The notes: generated from the sequence alone by a model not told the origin. A DNA stretch of 64,000 bases from Pseudomonas sp. PDM04 (GCF_014851765.1 NZ_JACVAI010000001.1:1302001-1366000); one strand, 5' to 3'. Positions 35,346 to 45,120 are shown, numbered from the stretch's first letter. Numbers and translations are program-made.

Positions 35346-35894
35346 TCAGAGCTCGACCTTGACCCAACTGACGGGCTGATCCAGCCAGTCGGCAAATTCA
35401 TCGAGAAAGCTCTGCTTGAAGCCGGCCTCGGCCCAGTTGTTGAAGATGAAACCGAGGTTGGAGAAGCCGCATTCCTGGAGGAACAGAAAGCCATTGATGT
35501 CATCTTCGTGCCCGCACTCCGGGCAGGTGAAGTTGTCGGTGCGCCCCGGCATCCAGTCTTCCAGGCTTTCGAACAGCGCTTCGCCGACCTCCTGGCGGCA
35601 TTCGGCGCAGCCCGCCTCCCCCAGAAAACCCTTGGCCGGCGTATAGATGCAGCGCTTGGTCACGATCTCCAGGCCGTTGATCGCCTCGCCGAACGGCAGA
35701 GCTTGCGGGTGCAGGACCACCGCACGGGCGCCATCGGCGATCGCGTGGCCCATGCGGTTGCCGGTGCGCCCGCAGGTGCTCAGTTCTTCCTTGATGATGT
35801 TCTTGCGCACCAGCCAACGCACCACCGCCCTGGCCCGGGGCTCATGCACCGGCAGCGTGGAGATTTTCGGGACGATGATGCTTTGCGAGTTCAT
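35346..35894 (-). CDS. Conserved zinc-ribbon protein of unknown function
   Basis: This 182-aa soluble protein is not recognised as an enzyme. Two CxxC pairs, CAEC near 97-100 and CPEC near 124-127, suggest a zinc ribbon. The N-terminal half contains RAVVRWLVRKNIIKEEL, CGRTGNRMGHAIADGA and a GEAINGLEIVTKRCIYTP stretch. The C-terminal part is hydrophobic-acidic (FNNWAEAGFKQSFLDEF). No signal or membrane segment is seen. It lies between guaB's promoter and a REPIN and appears to be a single-gene unit. Some Pseudomonas annotations give such proteins a transporter name, which this sequence does not support. Confidence 0.72.
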   Translation of the reverse strand: MNSQSIIVPKISTLPVHEPRARAVVRWLVRKNIIKEELSTCGRTGNRMGHAIADGARAVVLHPQALPFGEAINGLEIVTKRCIYTPAKGFLGEAGCAECRQEVGEALFESLEDWMPGRTDNFTCPECGHEDDINGFLFLQECGFSNLGFIFNNWAEAGFKQSFLDEFADWLDQPVSWVKVEL

Positions 35895-35934
35895 GGTGCA
35901 AGCCCTGCTGCAAATACTGAAAATTTTCCCTTCG

Positions 35935-36021
35935 GTGGGAGCGAGCCTGCTCGCGATAGCGGTGGGTCAGTCACCGTTGAGTCGGCTGACATTGCGCTAT
36001 CGCGAGCAGGCCCGCTCCCAC
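35935..36021. repeat. REPIN
   Basis: GTGGGAGCGAGCCTGCTCGC at 35935 faces TCGCGAGCAGGCCCGCTCCC ending at 36021. It is the first REP seen to the right after about 16 kb without any. Confidence 0.9.
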
Positions 36022-36064
36022 AAGAAGAAAAGAGGCCGGCAGCTTAATCCCTGACGCGATCCGG

Positions 36065-36832
36065 TCAAGTGCTCAAATAACGCCCGATCAGGGCAATCCC
36101 GCTGGCCAGTACCAGCCAGGTCACCAGCCGCACGAACGCCTCGCGGGACAACCGCAGGGTCAGCCGCCGGCCGATCCACAAACCCAGCGCCATCGCCGGC
36201 AACAGACACAGCGCCAGCATCAACAAGGGTAGCTCGGCATACACCCCTGCGACAGCAAACAGGCTCAGGCGGACCACGGTGCTGCAACTGATCAGCGCAC
36301 TCTGGGTCGCCCGGGCGGCCTCTTTCGACAACCGGCTGTTCAGGTAGATCGCATAGAGAAAGCCGCCACTGCCAAACAATGCCCCGAACATCCCGCCCAC
36401 CGTGCCCATCGGCACCGACCAGGCGGCCGACAACTGCGTCGGCCGGCGTTTGACCCCCAGGCTGTAGATCGCATAGGCGCTGATGAACAGCCCCATCAAC
36501 AGCAGCAACACGTCCGAATGCAGGTTCAGCAGGAAAATCACCCCCAGCGTGCAGCCCACCGCCATGCACGGCAACAGCCGCAACAACTCCGGCCTGGCCA
36601 CGTCCCGCCGCGACGGCAGCAGATTGCCGAACGCCGCGATGAAATCCAGCAGCACCAGCAACGGCACGATCTTCGACAGCGGCATGAACAGAATAAGAAT
36701 CGGCCCCGCCACCAGCGCCGTGCCGAAACCGGCGATGCCGAACACGATATACGCCAGGGCAATGCCCAGGCCGATCAGTAACCAATCCGTCAGGCCGAAG
36801 GGCCATTGGTTCAACAACTCGAGCACATTCAT
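36065..36832 (-). CDS. TSUP-family transporter (TauE/SafE-like)
   Basis: The ATG at 36832 (MNVLELLNQWPFG) with AGGGGA just upstream gives 255 aa; the longer open frame to 36982 runs through a REP element and is rejected. About eight hydrophobic segments are visible, with the family repeats GIAGFGTALVAGPILILF and TVGGMFGALFGSGGFLYAIY. TSUP proteins move sulfite, sulfonates or other small organic anions across the inner membrane. The substrate is unknown and no pathway genes adjoin it. It is divergent from xseA. Confidence 0.85.
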   Translation of the reverse strand: MNVLELLNQWPFGLTDWLLIGLGIALAYIVFGIAGFGTALVAGPILILFMPLSKIVPLLVLLDFIAAFGNLLPSRRDVARPELLRLLPCMAVGCTLGVIFLLNLHSDVLLLLMGLFISAYAIYSLGVKRRPTQLSAAWSVPMGTVGGMFGALFGSGGFLYAIYLNSRLSKEAARATQSALISCSTVVRLSLFAVAGVYAELPLLMLALCLLPAMALGLWIGRRLTLRLSREAFVRLVTWLVLASGIALIGRYLST

Positions 36833-36872
36833 TCCCCTGTCATCCTTGAATTCCGAAGCGAACTCTACCCTC

Positions 36873-36961
36873 TGTGAGAGCGGGCTTGCTCGCGAAAGCG
36901 CTATTTCATTCAATTTCGCCATCGACTGATACACCGTTTTCGCCAGCAAGCCCGCTCCCAA
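36873..36961. repeat. Variant REPIN (CGGGCTTGCTCGCGA type)
   Basis: GTGAGAGCGGGCTTGCTCGC faces TCGCCAGCAAGCCCGCTCCC. The arms differ from the main class by the central CTT/AAG and GGG/CCC changes. It lies between the divergent TSUP and xseA genes. Confidence 0.75.
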
Positions 36962-37017
36962 CATCGGATGTATCTTGGTCATGGAGATTGAGCCGCGAAT
37001 GCCTTTAAACTGCGCCC

Positions 37018-38397
37018 ATGATTAAAGATCCCTTTGCAAGACTCGGCCTGGACCGGGAAGTCCTGACTGTCACCCAGCTCAACGGCCGTGCGCGGGTGTT
37101 GCTGGAGGACGTGTTCAGCAACATCTGGGTCGAAGGCGAAATCTCCAACCTCGCCCGCCCGGCGTCCGGCCACGTGTATTTCACCCTCAAGGACAGCGGC
37201 GCACAGGTGCGCTGCGCATTGTTCCGGCAGAACGCCGCGCGGGTTCGCCAGGCGTTGAAGGACGGCCTGGCGGTGAAAGTGCGTGGCAAGGTTTCGCTGT
37301 TCGAAGGCCGTGGCGACTATCAGTTGATCCTCGACACGGTCGAACCGGCCGGTGACGGCGCGCTGCGCCTGGCCTTCGATGCGCTGAAGGAAAAACTCAG
37401 CGCCGAAGGCCTGTTCAGCGCCGAGCGCAAGGTGCCGCTGCCCGCGCATCCGCAACGCATCGGCATTATCAGCTCGCCGACCGGCGCGGTGATCCGCGAC
37501 ATCATCAGCGTGTTCCGCCGCCGGGCGCCGCAGGTGCAATTGACGTTGATCCCCACCGCCGTGCAGGGCCGCGAAGCCACCGCGCAAATCGTCCGCGCCT
37601 TGAAACTGGCGGACGCCCGTGGTTTCGATGCCTTGATCCTGGCCCGTGGCGGCGGCTCGCTGGAAGACCTCTGGTGTTTCAACGAAGAAGCCGTGGCCCG
37701 CGCCGTGGATGCCTGTGTGACACCGATCGTCAGTGCCGTCGGCCATGAAACCGATGTGTCGATCAGCGACTTCGTCGCCGACGTCCGCGCGCCCACGCCG
37801 TCGGCCGCCGCCGAACTGCTGGCCCCGGATTCCAGCGACCTGGTGCGCCGGGTCGAAAGCCTGCACCGCCGCCTGGTGATGCGCATGCGCGACCGCCTGA
37901 TGCGCGACCGCCTGCGTCTGGAGGGCATCGCTCGGCGCCTGCGCCACCCGGGCGAACGCCTGCGCCAGCAGGCACAGCGTCTGGATGACTTGGACATGCG
38001 TCTGCGCCGGGCTTTCGAACGCAGCCTCAACACCCGTCGCGAACGCTTGATCCGCCTGGAAACCCGCCTCGCCGGACAGCATCCGGGTCGACAACTGGCC
38101 ATGTTGCGTCAACGCCTGGACAGCCTCGCCGAACGCCTGCCCCGGGCCATGCGCGAAGGGCTGAAGGGCCGTCGCCTGCAACTGCAAAGCCAGGTGCAGA
38201 CGCTGCACGTGGTCAGCCCGCTGGCGACCCTCGGGCGTGGCTACAGCATCCTGCTGGACGAGCGCGGCCATGCGATCCGCAACGCGGCACAAACCCACAA
38301 TGGCCAGCGCCTGAAAGCCCGCTTGGGCGAAGGTGAGCTGCACGTGCGGGTCGAGGACAACCACCTGACGCCCGTCACCCTCTCTTTACTGGATTGA
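37018..38397 (+). CDS. xseA: Exodeoxyribonuclease VII large subunit
   Basis: This 459-aa protein has an N-terminal OB-fold (about 15-115: LTVTQLNGRARVLLED, IWVEGEISNLARPASGHVYFTLKD), a catalytic domain (HPQRIGIISSPTGAVIRDI, ILARGGGSLEDLWCFNEE, VSAVGHETDVSISDFVAD) and a long coiled-coil rich in Arg and Leu (about 280-400). With XseB it degrades single-stranded DNA to oligonucleotides. Length matches E. coli XseA (456 aa). The next gene follows 3 bp after its stop. Confidence 0.95.
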   Translation: MIKDPFARLGLDREVLTVTQLNGRARVLLEDVFSNIWVEGEISNLARPASGHVYFTLKDSGAQVRCALFRQNAARVRQALKDGLAVKVRGKVSLFEGRGDYQLILDTVEPAGDGALRLAFDALKEKLSAEGLFSAERKVPLPAHPQRIGIISSPTGAVIRDIISVFRRRAPQVQLTLIPTAVQGREATAQIVRALKLADARGFDALILARGGGSLEDLWCFNEEAVARAVDACVTPIVSAVGHETDVSISDFVADVRAPTPSAAAELLAPDSSDLVRRVESLHRRLVMRMRDRLMRDRLRLEGIARRLRHPGERLRQQAQRLDDLDMRLRRAFERSLNTRRERLIRLETRLAGQHPGRQLAMLRQRLDSLAERLPRAMREGLKGRRLQLQSQVQTLHVVSPLATLGRGYSILLDERGHAIRNAAQTHNGQRLKARLGEGELHVRVEDNHLTPVTLSLLD

Positions 38398-38400
38398 TCG

Positions 38401-39222
38401 ATGCCACGCCTTTTCGCTTCGCTGCTTGTGTTGTGCCTGAGCTTCAACGCCCATGCCGACAGCTACATCACCCGCCTGTTGAACAAACCCGTGCCGGGCG
38501 GCGTGGCCGTGATCGATCTGGGCAGCGCCGCGCAGGCACCGACCGCCCGCTACCAGGGCAAACCGGTTCTGGTGGTCAGGGAGCAGGACAACTGGCGGGC
38601 CATCGTCGGCGTACCGCTGACGGTCAAGCCCGGCGTGCAGTCCATCAGCAGCGGCGGTCGAACCCTCAACTTCAGCGTCGGCAGCAAGAAGTACCCGGAA
38701 CAGCGCATCACCCTGAAAAACACTCAGCAGGTCAACCCGGACCCGGACAACCTCAAGCGCATCGAGCGCGAGTTGGCCGAGCAGATCGCCGCCTACCGCA
38801 CGTTCAGCCCGAACACGCCGAGCAACCTGCTGCTGGACAAGCCGGTCAATGGCCCGCTGTCGAGCAAGTTCGGGGTGCGTCGGTTCTTCAACGGCGAGGA
38901 GCGCAATCCCCACTCCGGCCTGGATTTCGCCGTGCCCGCCGGCACACCGATCAAGACCCCCGCCGCCGGCAAGGTGATCCTGATCGGCAACTACTTCTTC
39001 AATGGCAACACCGTGTTCGTCGACCACGGGCAGGGCTTCATCAGCATGTTCTGCCACATGTCGAAGATCGACGTGAAGGTCGGCCAACCGCTGGCCCGCG
39101 GCGCGGTGGTCGGGAAGGTCGGCGCCACCGGCCGGGCGACCGGGCCGCACATGCACTGGAATGTCAGCCTGAACGATGCGCGGGTGGATCCGGCGATTTT
39201 TATCGGGGCGTTCCAGCCCTGA
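38401..39222 (+). CDS. Periplasmic M23 (LytM-type) peptidase
   Basis: This 273-aa protein has a signal peptide ending FNAHA (about 1-19). The N-terminal beta domain holds GVAVIDLGSA and VPLTVKPGVQSISSGG. The C-terminal M23 domain holds the zinc ligands in NPHSGLDFAVP and GPHMHWNVSL, plus HGQGFISMFCHMS. All expected metal-binding positions (H...D, HxH) are present, so it is probably an active peptidoglycan endopeptidase. It starts 3 bp after xseA and is likely co-transcribed. The cognate cell-wall process is not evident. Confidence 0.88.
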   Translation: MPRLFASLLVLCLSFNAHADSYITRLLNKPVPGGVAVIDLGSAAQAPTARYQGKPVLVVREQDNWRAIVGVPLTVKPGVQSISSGGRTLNFSVGSKKYPEQRITLKNTQQVNPDPDNLKRIERELAEQIAAYRTFSPNTPSNLLLDKPVNGPLSSKFGVRRFFNGEERNPHSGLDFAVPAGTPIKTPAAGKVILIGNYFFNGNTVFVDHGQGFISMFCHMSKIDVKVGQPLARGAVVGKVGATGRATGPHMHWNVSLNDARVDPAIFIGAFQP

Positions 39223-39247
39223 ATTTTGTGGTGAGGCGACTTGCGTC

Positions 39248-39311
39248 ATCGCGAGCAGGCTCGCTCCCACAGGGGGACGTGATCAAAGGTGGGAGCGAGC
39301 CTGCTCTCGAT
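39248..39311. repeat. REPIN
   Basis: TCGCGAGCAGGCTCGCTCCC faces GTGGGAGCGAGCCTGCTCTC (one base off), with about 18 bp between. It lies after the M23 gene. Confidence 0.9.
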
Positions 39312-39486
39312 GAGGCCAGCAAAGGCACCGGATTCCAATTGCGCAGCTTCCAAAGCCTGCGCAACCACTGGGAATATTCGCGCTATCTAAAGCAATAAAA
39401 TCGCGAGAGAACTGCAATTTCGGATATTCCTCTCAATTTTTTTCGACTGCTTGCCATCCTCCCCCCTCGCGGTTAGGGTTGAAGGC

Positions 39487-39564
39487 ATGAAAACCTCTCA
39501 CACCCTCATTCAGCTTCGCCAGCACCGCAGCCTGTGCCTCGTCAGCGCACGACTGCCGGGCTGA
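39487..39564 (+). CDS. Possible 25-aa leuA leader peptide
   Basis: A small frame with GAAGG 2 bp before the ATG runs 25 codons and ends 90 bp before leuA. It starts MKTSHTLIQLRQHRSL and ends CLVSARLPG. Five codons are Leu, using CTC, CTT, CTG, CTC and CTG. A GGCCG/CGGCC stem (39616-39633) lies just before the leuA ribosome site. This could couple leucine supply to leuA translation, but the Leu codons are not consecutive and no T-run terminator is seen, so it is tentative. Confidence 0.45.
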   Translation: MKTSHTLIQLRQHRSLCLVSARLPG

Positions 39565-39654
39565 ATCGCGACGCCTCGTCCCACGCTTTGCCCAAGAACA
39601 GTTGAACCACCGGCAGGCCGCCTCTTCTCGGCCCACACAATAAGGATTCCTCCG

Positions 39655-41334
39655 ATGAGCATGCTCAAAGACCCGTCTTCGAAATACCGCGCCTTCCCGG
39701 CCATTGACCTCCCGGACCGCACCTGGCCGTCGAAGACCATCACCGCCGTGCCGATCTGGTGCAGTTCCGACCTGCGTGACGGCAACCAGTCGCTGATCGA
39801 ACCGATGGATTCGGCCAAGAAACTGCGCTTCTGGAAAACCCTGGTGCAGGTCGGCGTGAAGGAAATCGAAGCGTCGTTCCCGGCGGCTTCGCAAACCGAC
39901 TTCGACTTCGTGCGCACCCTGATCGAAGACAACCACATCCCGGACGACACCACCATCCAGGTGCTGACCCAGGGCCGTGAAGACCTGATCGCCCGCACCT
40001 TCGAATCCCTGCGTGGCGCGAAGAAAGCCATCGTTCACCTGTACAACGCGACCTCCCCTTCCTTCCGCCGCATTGTCTTCAACCAGGACAAGGACGGGAT
40101 CAAGGAAATCGCCGTGAGCGCGGCCAAGCTGTTCGTCAAATACGCGGCCCAGCAGCCTGAAACCCAGTGGACGTTCGAATACTCGCCAGAGACGTTCAGC
40201 GCCACCGAACTGGAGTTCGCCAAGGAAGTGTGCGACGCCGTGATCGAGGTGTGGAACCCGACGCCCGAGCACAAGATGATCCTCAACCTGCCGGCCACCG
40301 TCGAATGCGCGACGCCGAACGTGTATGCCGACCAGATCGAATGGTTCGGCCGTCACATCAACCGTCGTGACAGCGTGATCATCAGCCTGCACACTCACAA
40401 CGACCGTGGCACCGGCGTGGCCGCCACCGAACTGGGCCTGATGGCCGGCGCCGATCGTGTCGAAGGCTGCCTGTTCGGCAACGGCGAACGCACCGGTAAC
40501 GTCGACCTGGTGACCGTCGCGCTGAACATGTACACCCAGGGCCTGAACCCTGAGCTGGACTTCTCCGACATCGACGGCGTGCGCAAGGTCGTCGAAGAGT
40601 GCAACCAGATCCCGGTGCACCCTCGCCACCCGTACGTCGGCGACCTGGTACACACCGCGTTCTCCGGCTCGCACCAGGATGCCATCCGCAAGGGCTTCGC
40701 CCAGCAGAAACCGGACGCCCTGTGGGAAGTGCCGTACCTGCCGATCGACCCGGCCGACATCGGCCGCAGCTACGAGGCGGTCATCCGCGTCAACAGCCAG
40801 TCGGGCAAGGGCGGCATCGCCTACCTGCTGGAGTCGGAATACGGCATCAGCCTGCCGCGTCGCATGCAGATCGAGTTCAGCCAGGTCGTGCAGCGTGAAA
40901 CCGATCGCCTGGGCCTGGAAATGACCGCCCAGCAGATCCACGCCTTGCTGCACAGCGAGTACTTGCAGGCCAACACCCCGTATGCGCTGGTCAGCCATCG
41001 CCTGCAGGAAGAAAACGGTCACAGCGCCGTGGAAGTGGAAGTGTCCGGCAAAGGCCAGGGCGAGACCAACCTGCACTGGCGCGGCAAGGGCAACGGCGCA
41101 CTGGAAGCCCTGGTGGCCGGCCTGCCGGTGCCGGTGGAAATCATGGACTACAACGAACACGCCATCGGCGCGGGTACCCACGCCAAAGCGGCGGCCTACA
41201 TCGAGCTGCGGGTGAACGGTGAGCGTGCGGTGCATGGCGTCGGCATCGACGAAAACATCACCACCGCCAGCTTCAAGGCCCTGTTCAGCGCGCTGAACCG
41301 CTCGCTGAGCCAGCCGGAAGCCAAAGCGGCGTAA
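39655..41334 (+). CDS. leuA: 2-isopropylmalate synthase
   Basis: This 559-aa protein belongs to the longer LeuA type. The catalytic barrel holds [15 protein letters not shown] with metal and substrate residues and the [17 protein letters not shown] metal motif. A C-terminal regulatory LeuA dimer domain (about 430-555, [23 protein letters not shown]) binds leucine for feedback inhibition. It condenses acetyl-CoA with 2-oxoisovalerate, the first step of leucine synthesis. AAGGA lies 8 bp before ATG; a second ATG two codons later is possible. A strong terminator follows. Confidence 0.95.
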   Translation: MSMLKDPSSKYRAFPAIDLPDRTWPSKTITAVPIWCSSDLRDGNQSLIEPMDSAKKLRFWKTLVQVGVKEIEASFPAASQTDFDFVRTLIEDNHIPDDTTIQVLTQGREDLIARTFESLRGAKKAIVHLYNATSPSFRRIVFNQDKDGIKEIAVSAAKLFVKYAAQQPETQWTFEYSPETFSATELEFAKEVCDAVIEVWNPTPEHKMILNLPATVECATPNVYADQIEWFGRHINRRDSVIISLHTHNDRGTGVAATELGLMAGADRVEGCLFGNGERTGNVDLVTVALNMYTQGLNPELDFSDIDGVRKVVEECNQIPVHPRHPYVGDLVHTAFSGSHQDAIRKGFAQQKPDALWEVPYLPIDPADIGRSYEAVIRVNSQSGKGGIAYLLESEYGISLPRRMQIEFSQVVQRETDRLGLEMTAQQIHALLHSEYLQANTPYALVSHRLQEENGHSAVEVEVSGKGQGETNLHWRGKGNGALEALVAGLPVPVEIMDYNEHAIGAGTHAKAAAYIELRVNGERAVHGVGIDENITTASFKALFSALNRSLSQPEAKAA

Positions 41335-41350
41335 GCCAGGCCGTTACGCG

Positions 41351-41384
41351 AAAGGCCCCGGGGTGAGAACCTCGGGGCCTTTTT
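41351..41384 (+). terminator. Rho-independent terminator of leuA
   Basis: AAAGGCCCCG and CGGGGCCTTTTT pair around a 12-base loop and end in T-rich sequence, starting 17 bp after the leuA stop. Confidence 0.92.
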
Positions 41385-41421
41385 GTTTGTGCGGGATTCG
41401 CCCCCACCGGCACACCGCACT

Positions 41422-41444
41422 GTGGGAGCGAGCCTGCTCGCGAT
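41422..41444 (+). repeat. Single REP sequence
   Basis: GTGGGAGCGAGCCTGCTCGC without a clear opposed partner. It lies between leuA's terminator and the convergent amidase gene. Confidence 0.85.
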
Positions 41445-41469
41445 GACGTTATGTCAGGCGACAGATATC

Positions 41470-42261
41470 TCAGGTGAACTCAAAGGTATCTGCATCCAGA
41501 TTCGCCGGAAACCGCGTGCGATACGCCTGCAGCTCGGCCGCACTCAACACCGCCTGGAACACCCCGTCCGCATCGCCGGCACTGAGCAGGGTCTCGCCCT
41601 GGAAATCCAGCACCTGGCTGTCCCCGGTGTAGGCAAAGCCCTTGCCGTCGGTGCCGATGCGGTTCACCGCCGCCACATAACAGAGGTTTTCAATCGCCCG
41701 CGCCGGCAACAGGCGGTTCCAGTGCTGGCGCCGTGCGCCCGGCCAGTTCGCGGTGTAAAGCAACAGATCGGTGTCCTGGGCATCCCGGCTCCACACCGGG
41801 AAGCGCAGGTCGTAGCAAATCAGCGGCCGCACCCGCCAGCCCTTGAGCTCGAACTGCACCTGGCGCTCGCCGGGGGTGTAATGGTTGTGTTCACCGGCCA
41901 TGCGGAACAGGTGGCGCTTGTCGTAGTGCCAGACTTCGCCGTCCGGCCGCGCCCACAACAGGCGGTTACGATGACTGCCGTCGGCGGCCTGCACGATCAC
42001 GCTGCCGGTGATCACGGCATCGAGGTGCGCCGCCTGGGCGCGCAACCACTTGCTGGTCGGACCGTTTTCCGCCTCGGCGAGGGTGTCCGACTCCATGGAA
42101 AAACCGGTGGTGAACATCTCCGGAAGGATGATCAGGTCGGCGCCACGCGCCTGTTCCAGCAACGGCTCGAAATGCTCCAGGTTGGCCTGGCGGTCATGCC
42201 AGGCCAGGCTGGTCTGGATCAGGGCGATGTTCAGATTGGGCAGTGCACTCAGATCACGCAT
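41470..42261 (-). CDS. Carbon-nitrogen hydrolase (omega-amidase, YafV-like)
   Basis: This 263-aa nitrilase-superfamily protein has the Glu-Lys-Cys triad visible in LIILPEMFTTGFSM, HYDKRHLFRMAGE and RPLICYDLRFPVWSRD. This sub-pattern matches omega-amidases that hydrolyse the open forms of 2-oxoglutaramate and 2-oxosuccinamate. The upstream aminotransferase gene overlaps it by 13 bp, giving a transaminase/omega-amidase pair used in methionine salvage and other glutamine-dependent transaminations. The substrate is inferred from the family and pairing. Confidence 0.88.
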   Translation of the reverse strand: MRDLSALPNLNIALIQTSLAWHDRQANLEHFEPLLEQARGADLIILPEMFTTGFSMESDTLAEAENGPTSKWLRAQAAHLDAVITGSVIVQAADGSHRNRLLWARPDGEVWHYDKRHLFRMAGEHNHYTPGERQVQFELKGWRVRPLICYDLRFPVWSRDAQDTDLLLYTANWPGARRQHWNRLLPARAIENLCYVAAVNRIGTDGKGFAYTGDSQVLDFQGETLLSAGDADGVFQAVLSAAELQAYRTRFPANLDADTFEFT

Positions 42262-43397
42262 AGTTTTTCCGCTGCCTGACGCAGGGTCTCCTCACGTTTG
42301 GCGAAGCACAGGCGCACCAGGCGCTGGCCTTCGGGTGGCGTCTGGTAGAACACCGAGATCGGGATGCTCGCCACGCCGTGCTCGCGGGTCATCCACAGCG
42401 ACATCTCGACGTCGTTGAGGTCCGGGCGGATCTGCGAGTAATCGACCAACTGGAAATAGGTGCCGGTCACGCGGGCGAAGCTGAAACGCGACGGCGCGAG
42501 CAGGTCGCAGAACAGGTCGCGCTTGGCCTGATAGAAGGCGGGCAACGCTTCCACGTGTTCCGGGTGCTCGGCCATGAAATCGGCCAGGGCGAACTGCAGC
42601 GGCGTCACCCCGCAGAAACTCACGTATTGATGCACCTTGCGCAGCTCTGCCGTGAGCGCCGGTGGCGCGACCACGTAGCCGGTTTTCCAGCCGGTGACGT
42701 GATAGGTCTTGCCGAACGAGCTGACCACGAAAGCACGCTGGTACAGCTCCTGATGATTCAACACGCTGACATGAGCCACGCCGTCGAACACCAGGTGTTC
42801 GTAGACCTCATCGCTGACCAGGTAGATATCGCGATCACGGATCAGGTCCGCCAACCGATCCAGCTCGGCACGACTGATCAGCGCTCCGCTCGGGTTGTGC
42901 GGAGTGTTCAACACGATCATTCGGGTGCGCGGGCTGATCGCCGCCGCGAGTTTTTCGAAGTCGATGGAAAAATCATTCAACCCCAGTTGCACATGCACGC
43001 AGCGGCCGCCCGCCAGCTCCACCGAAGGCTCGTAGCTGTCATAGCAGGGATCGAACACGATCACTTCGTCGCCACTGTGGATAACCGCCTGGATCGCACA
43101 GAAGATCGCCTGGGTGGCGCCGGGGGTGATGGTTACTTCGTGATCGGCATCGACCTGCACGCCGTAGCTGCGCGCAATTTTCGCCGACACCTGCTGACGC
43201 AGCCCCGGCAGGCCGGTCATCGGCGAATACTGGTTGTGGCCACTGGCGATGTGCCGGCCGACCGCGTCGCACAAGGCCTGCGGTGCATCGAAATCGGGAA
43301 AACCCTGGGACAGGTTGATCGCCCCGGTCTGCGCCGCGAGCTGCGACATCTGCGTGAAAATAGTGACGCCGACATTCGGCAGCTTACTGGTGATCAT
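42249..43397 (-). CDS. PLP-dependent aminotransferase (methionine aminotransferase, YbdL-like)
   Basis: This 382-aa fold-type I class I/II aminotransferase starts MITSKLPNVGVTIFTQMS. It has NTPHNPSGALISRAEL, DEVYEHLVFDG and the PLP lysine in SSFGKTYHVTGWKTGY. The pattern is that of glutamine/methionine aminotransferases (YbdL type). It would transaminate 4-methylthio-2-oxobutyrate or aromatic oxoacids with glutamine as donor; the overlapping downstream omega-amidase removes the oxoglutaramate by-product. Expression is probably coupled. Confidence 0.9.
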   Translation of the reverse strand: MITSKLPNVGVTIFTQMSQLAAQTGAINLSQGFPDFDAPQALCDAVGRHIASGHNQYSPMTGLPGLRQQVSAKIARSYGVQVDADHEVTITPGATQAIFCAIQAVIHSGDEVIVFDPCYDSYEPSVELAGGRCVHVQLGLNDFSIDFEKLAAAISPRTRMIVLNTPHNPSGALISRAELDRLADLIRDRDIYLVSDEVYEHLVFDGVAHVSVLNHQELYQRAFVVSSFGKTYHVTGWKTGYVVAPPALTAELRKVHQYVSFCGVTPLQFALADFMAEHPEHVEALPAFYQAKRDLFCDLLAPSRFSFARVTGTYFQLVDYSQIRPDLNDVEMSLWMTREHGVASIPISVFYQTPPEGQRLVRLCFAKREETLRQAAEKLCVI

Positions 43398-43470
43398 CGG
43401 TGGTTCCCTGCTCTACACCCGGCTCTGACGCGGCGCGGGAGAGCCCGAGGATAGCCCATCCGGCGCCCAT

Positions 43471-43497
43471 AAAAAAAGGGCGCATAAAGCGCCCTTT
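43471..43497 (-). terminator. Rho-independent terminator after der
   Basis: On the minus strand AAAGGGCGC and GCGCCCTTT pair around a 5-base loop and are followed by a run of T. It is read after der (and the REPIN) and before the aminotransferase gene. Confidence 0.88.
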
Positions 43498-43514
43498 CTT
43501 CTGTTACCGCCCCT

Positions 43515-43601
43515 GTGGGAGCGAGCCTGCTCGCGATGGCGTCGACAGCTTCAACATCAACGTGTCAGACAGATCGCTATCGCGAGCAGGCTCGCTCCCA
43601 C
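43515..43601. repeat. REPIN
   Basis: GTGGGAGCGAGCCTGCTCGC at 43515 faces the inverse copy ending at 43601. It lies just after the der stop codon. Confidence 0.92.
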
Positions 43602-43621
43602 CCAAGGCGGCCCGCCTTGAA

Positions 43622-45091
43622 TCAGCGCTTGTCGCGGCGCTTCTTGTCGGCCTTCTTGTGGTGCGACATCAAGCGACGCTTCTTGTTGACCTGGCGGTCG
43701 GTCAGCGAGTTCTTGTTGCCTTCGTACGGGTTCTCGCCGCCCTTGAACTCGATGCGGATCGGCGTACCGACCAGCTTCAGGACACGGCGGTAAGTGTTCT
43801 CCAGGTAACGCACGTAAGACTTCGGCACCTTCTCGATCTGGTTACCGTGAATCACGATGATCGGCGGGTTCGCGCCACCCAGGTGGGCATAACGCAGCTT
43901 GATCCGGCGGCTGTTGACCATCGGCGGCTGGTGCTCGCTGACGGCGTCTTCGAGGATCTGGGTCAGGCGACTGGTCGGCCAGCGGGTGACCGCCGACTTG
44001 AACGAGTTCTGCACCGACGCATAGAGGTTGCCCACGCCCGTGCCGTGCAACGCCGAAATGAAGTGGATGTCGGCGAAGTCGACGAAGAACAACCGGCGTT
44101 CCAGCTCGATCTTCACAAAATCGCGTTCGCCCGGGGTCATGCCGTCCCACTTGTTCAGTGCGATGACCAAGGCCCGACCGGCCTCCAGGGCGAAGCCCAG
44201 CAGGTTGAGGTCGTGATCCACCACACCCTCGCGGGCGTCCATGACGAAGATCACCACGTTGGCGTCCTTGATCGCCTGCAGGGTCTTGACCACCGAGAAC
44301 TTTTCGACTTCCTCGTGGATCTTGCCGCGCTTGCGCACACCGGCGGTGTCGATCAGGGTGTACTTCTCGTCATTGCGCTCGAACGGGATGTAGATGCTGT
44401 CCCGGGTGGTGCCGGGCTGGTCGTAGACGATCACCCGGTCTTCACCGAGCATGCGGTTGACCAGGGTCGACTTGCCCACGTTCGGGCGGCCGATGATGGC
44501 GATCTTGATCCCGTCTTTTTCGCTCGGGCCAGGAATGCGCTTGGCTTCCTCGCCTTCGGCCACTTCCTCTTCCTCGCCTTCCTGCAGCTCATCCTCGTCT
44601 TTCGGGAAGTCGCTCAGGGCGATTTCCAGCAACTGGGTGATGCCACGGCCGTGGGCGCCGGCGATCGGGATCGCGTCGCCCATGCCCAACGGCGCGAACT
44701 CGGCGCGGGCCATTTCAGGGTCGATGTTGTCGACCTTGTTCGCGACCACGTGGGAGCGCTTGTTACGCTTGCGCAAGTGCTCGGCGATCATCTGGTCCGC
44801 AGCGGTGAAACCCGCCTTGGCATCGACCAGGAACAGGACCACATCTGCTTCTTCAATGGCCAGCAGCGACTGCTCGGCCATTTTTTCGTCCATACCATGC
44901 TCGTCACCGGAGATACCGCCGGTGTCGATCAGAATGTAGGAACGCCCTTGCCACTTGGCCTCACCGTATTGGCGATCACGGGTCAGACCGGACAGGTCGC
45001 CGACGATGGCGTCACGAGTCCTGGTCAGGCGGTTGAACAAGGTGGACTTGCCGACGTTCGGTCGACCCACCAGGGCGATTACGGGAACCAT
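43622..45091 (-). CDS. der: Ribosome-assembly GTPase Der (EngA)
   Basis: The ATG at 45091 ([17 protein letters not shown]) gives 489 aa; a start four codons upstream is possible. Two GTPase domains lie in tandem, each with GRPNVGKST (near residues 8 and 205), DTGG/DTAG and NKxD-type motifs, joined by an acidic linker ([20 protein letters not shown]) and followed by a C-terminal KH-like domain. It acts in 50S ribosomal subunit assembly. It is separated from the upstream bamB run by a terminator and a REPIN, so it has its own promoter. Confidence 0.96.
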   Translation of the reverse strand: MVPVIALVGRPNVGKSTLFNRLTRTRDAIVGDLSGLTRDRQYGEAKWQGRSYILIDTGGISGDEHGMDEKMAEQSLLAIEEADVVLFLVDAKAGFTAADQMIAEHLRKRNKRSHVVANKVDNIDPEMARAEFAPLGMGDAIPIAGAHGRGITQLLEIALSDFPKDEDELQEGEEEEVAEGEEAKRIPGPSEKDGIKIAIIGRPNVGKSTLVNRMLGEDRVIVYDQPGTTRDSIYIPFERNDEKYTLIDTAGVRKRGKIHEEVEKFSVVKTLQAIKDANVVIFVMDAREGVVDHDLNLLGFALEAGRALVIALNKWDGMTPGERDFVKIELERRLFFVDFADIHFISALHGTGVGNLYASVQNSFKSAVTRWPTSRLTQILEDAVSEHQPPMVNSRRIKLRYAHLGGANPPIIVIHGNQIEKVPKSYVRYLENTYRRVLKLVGTPIRIEFKGGENPYEGNKNSLTDRQVNKKRRLMSHHKKADKKRRDKR

Positions 45092-45120
45092 GCGGCTCTC
45101 CACTTCGTTATTTCAGAAAA

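Noticed and set aside
36833..36982. N-terminal extension of the TSUP transporter
   Set aside because: The added 50 codons are translated from a REP element; ATG 36832 has a good ribosome site and begins the conserved part.
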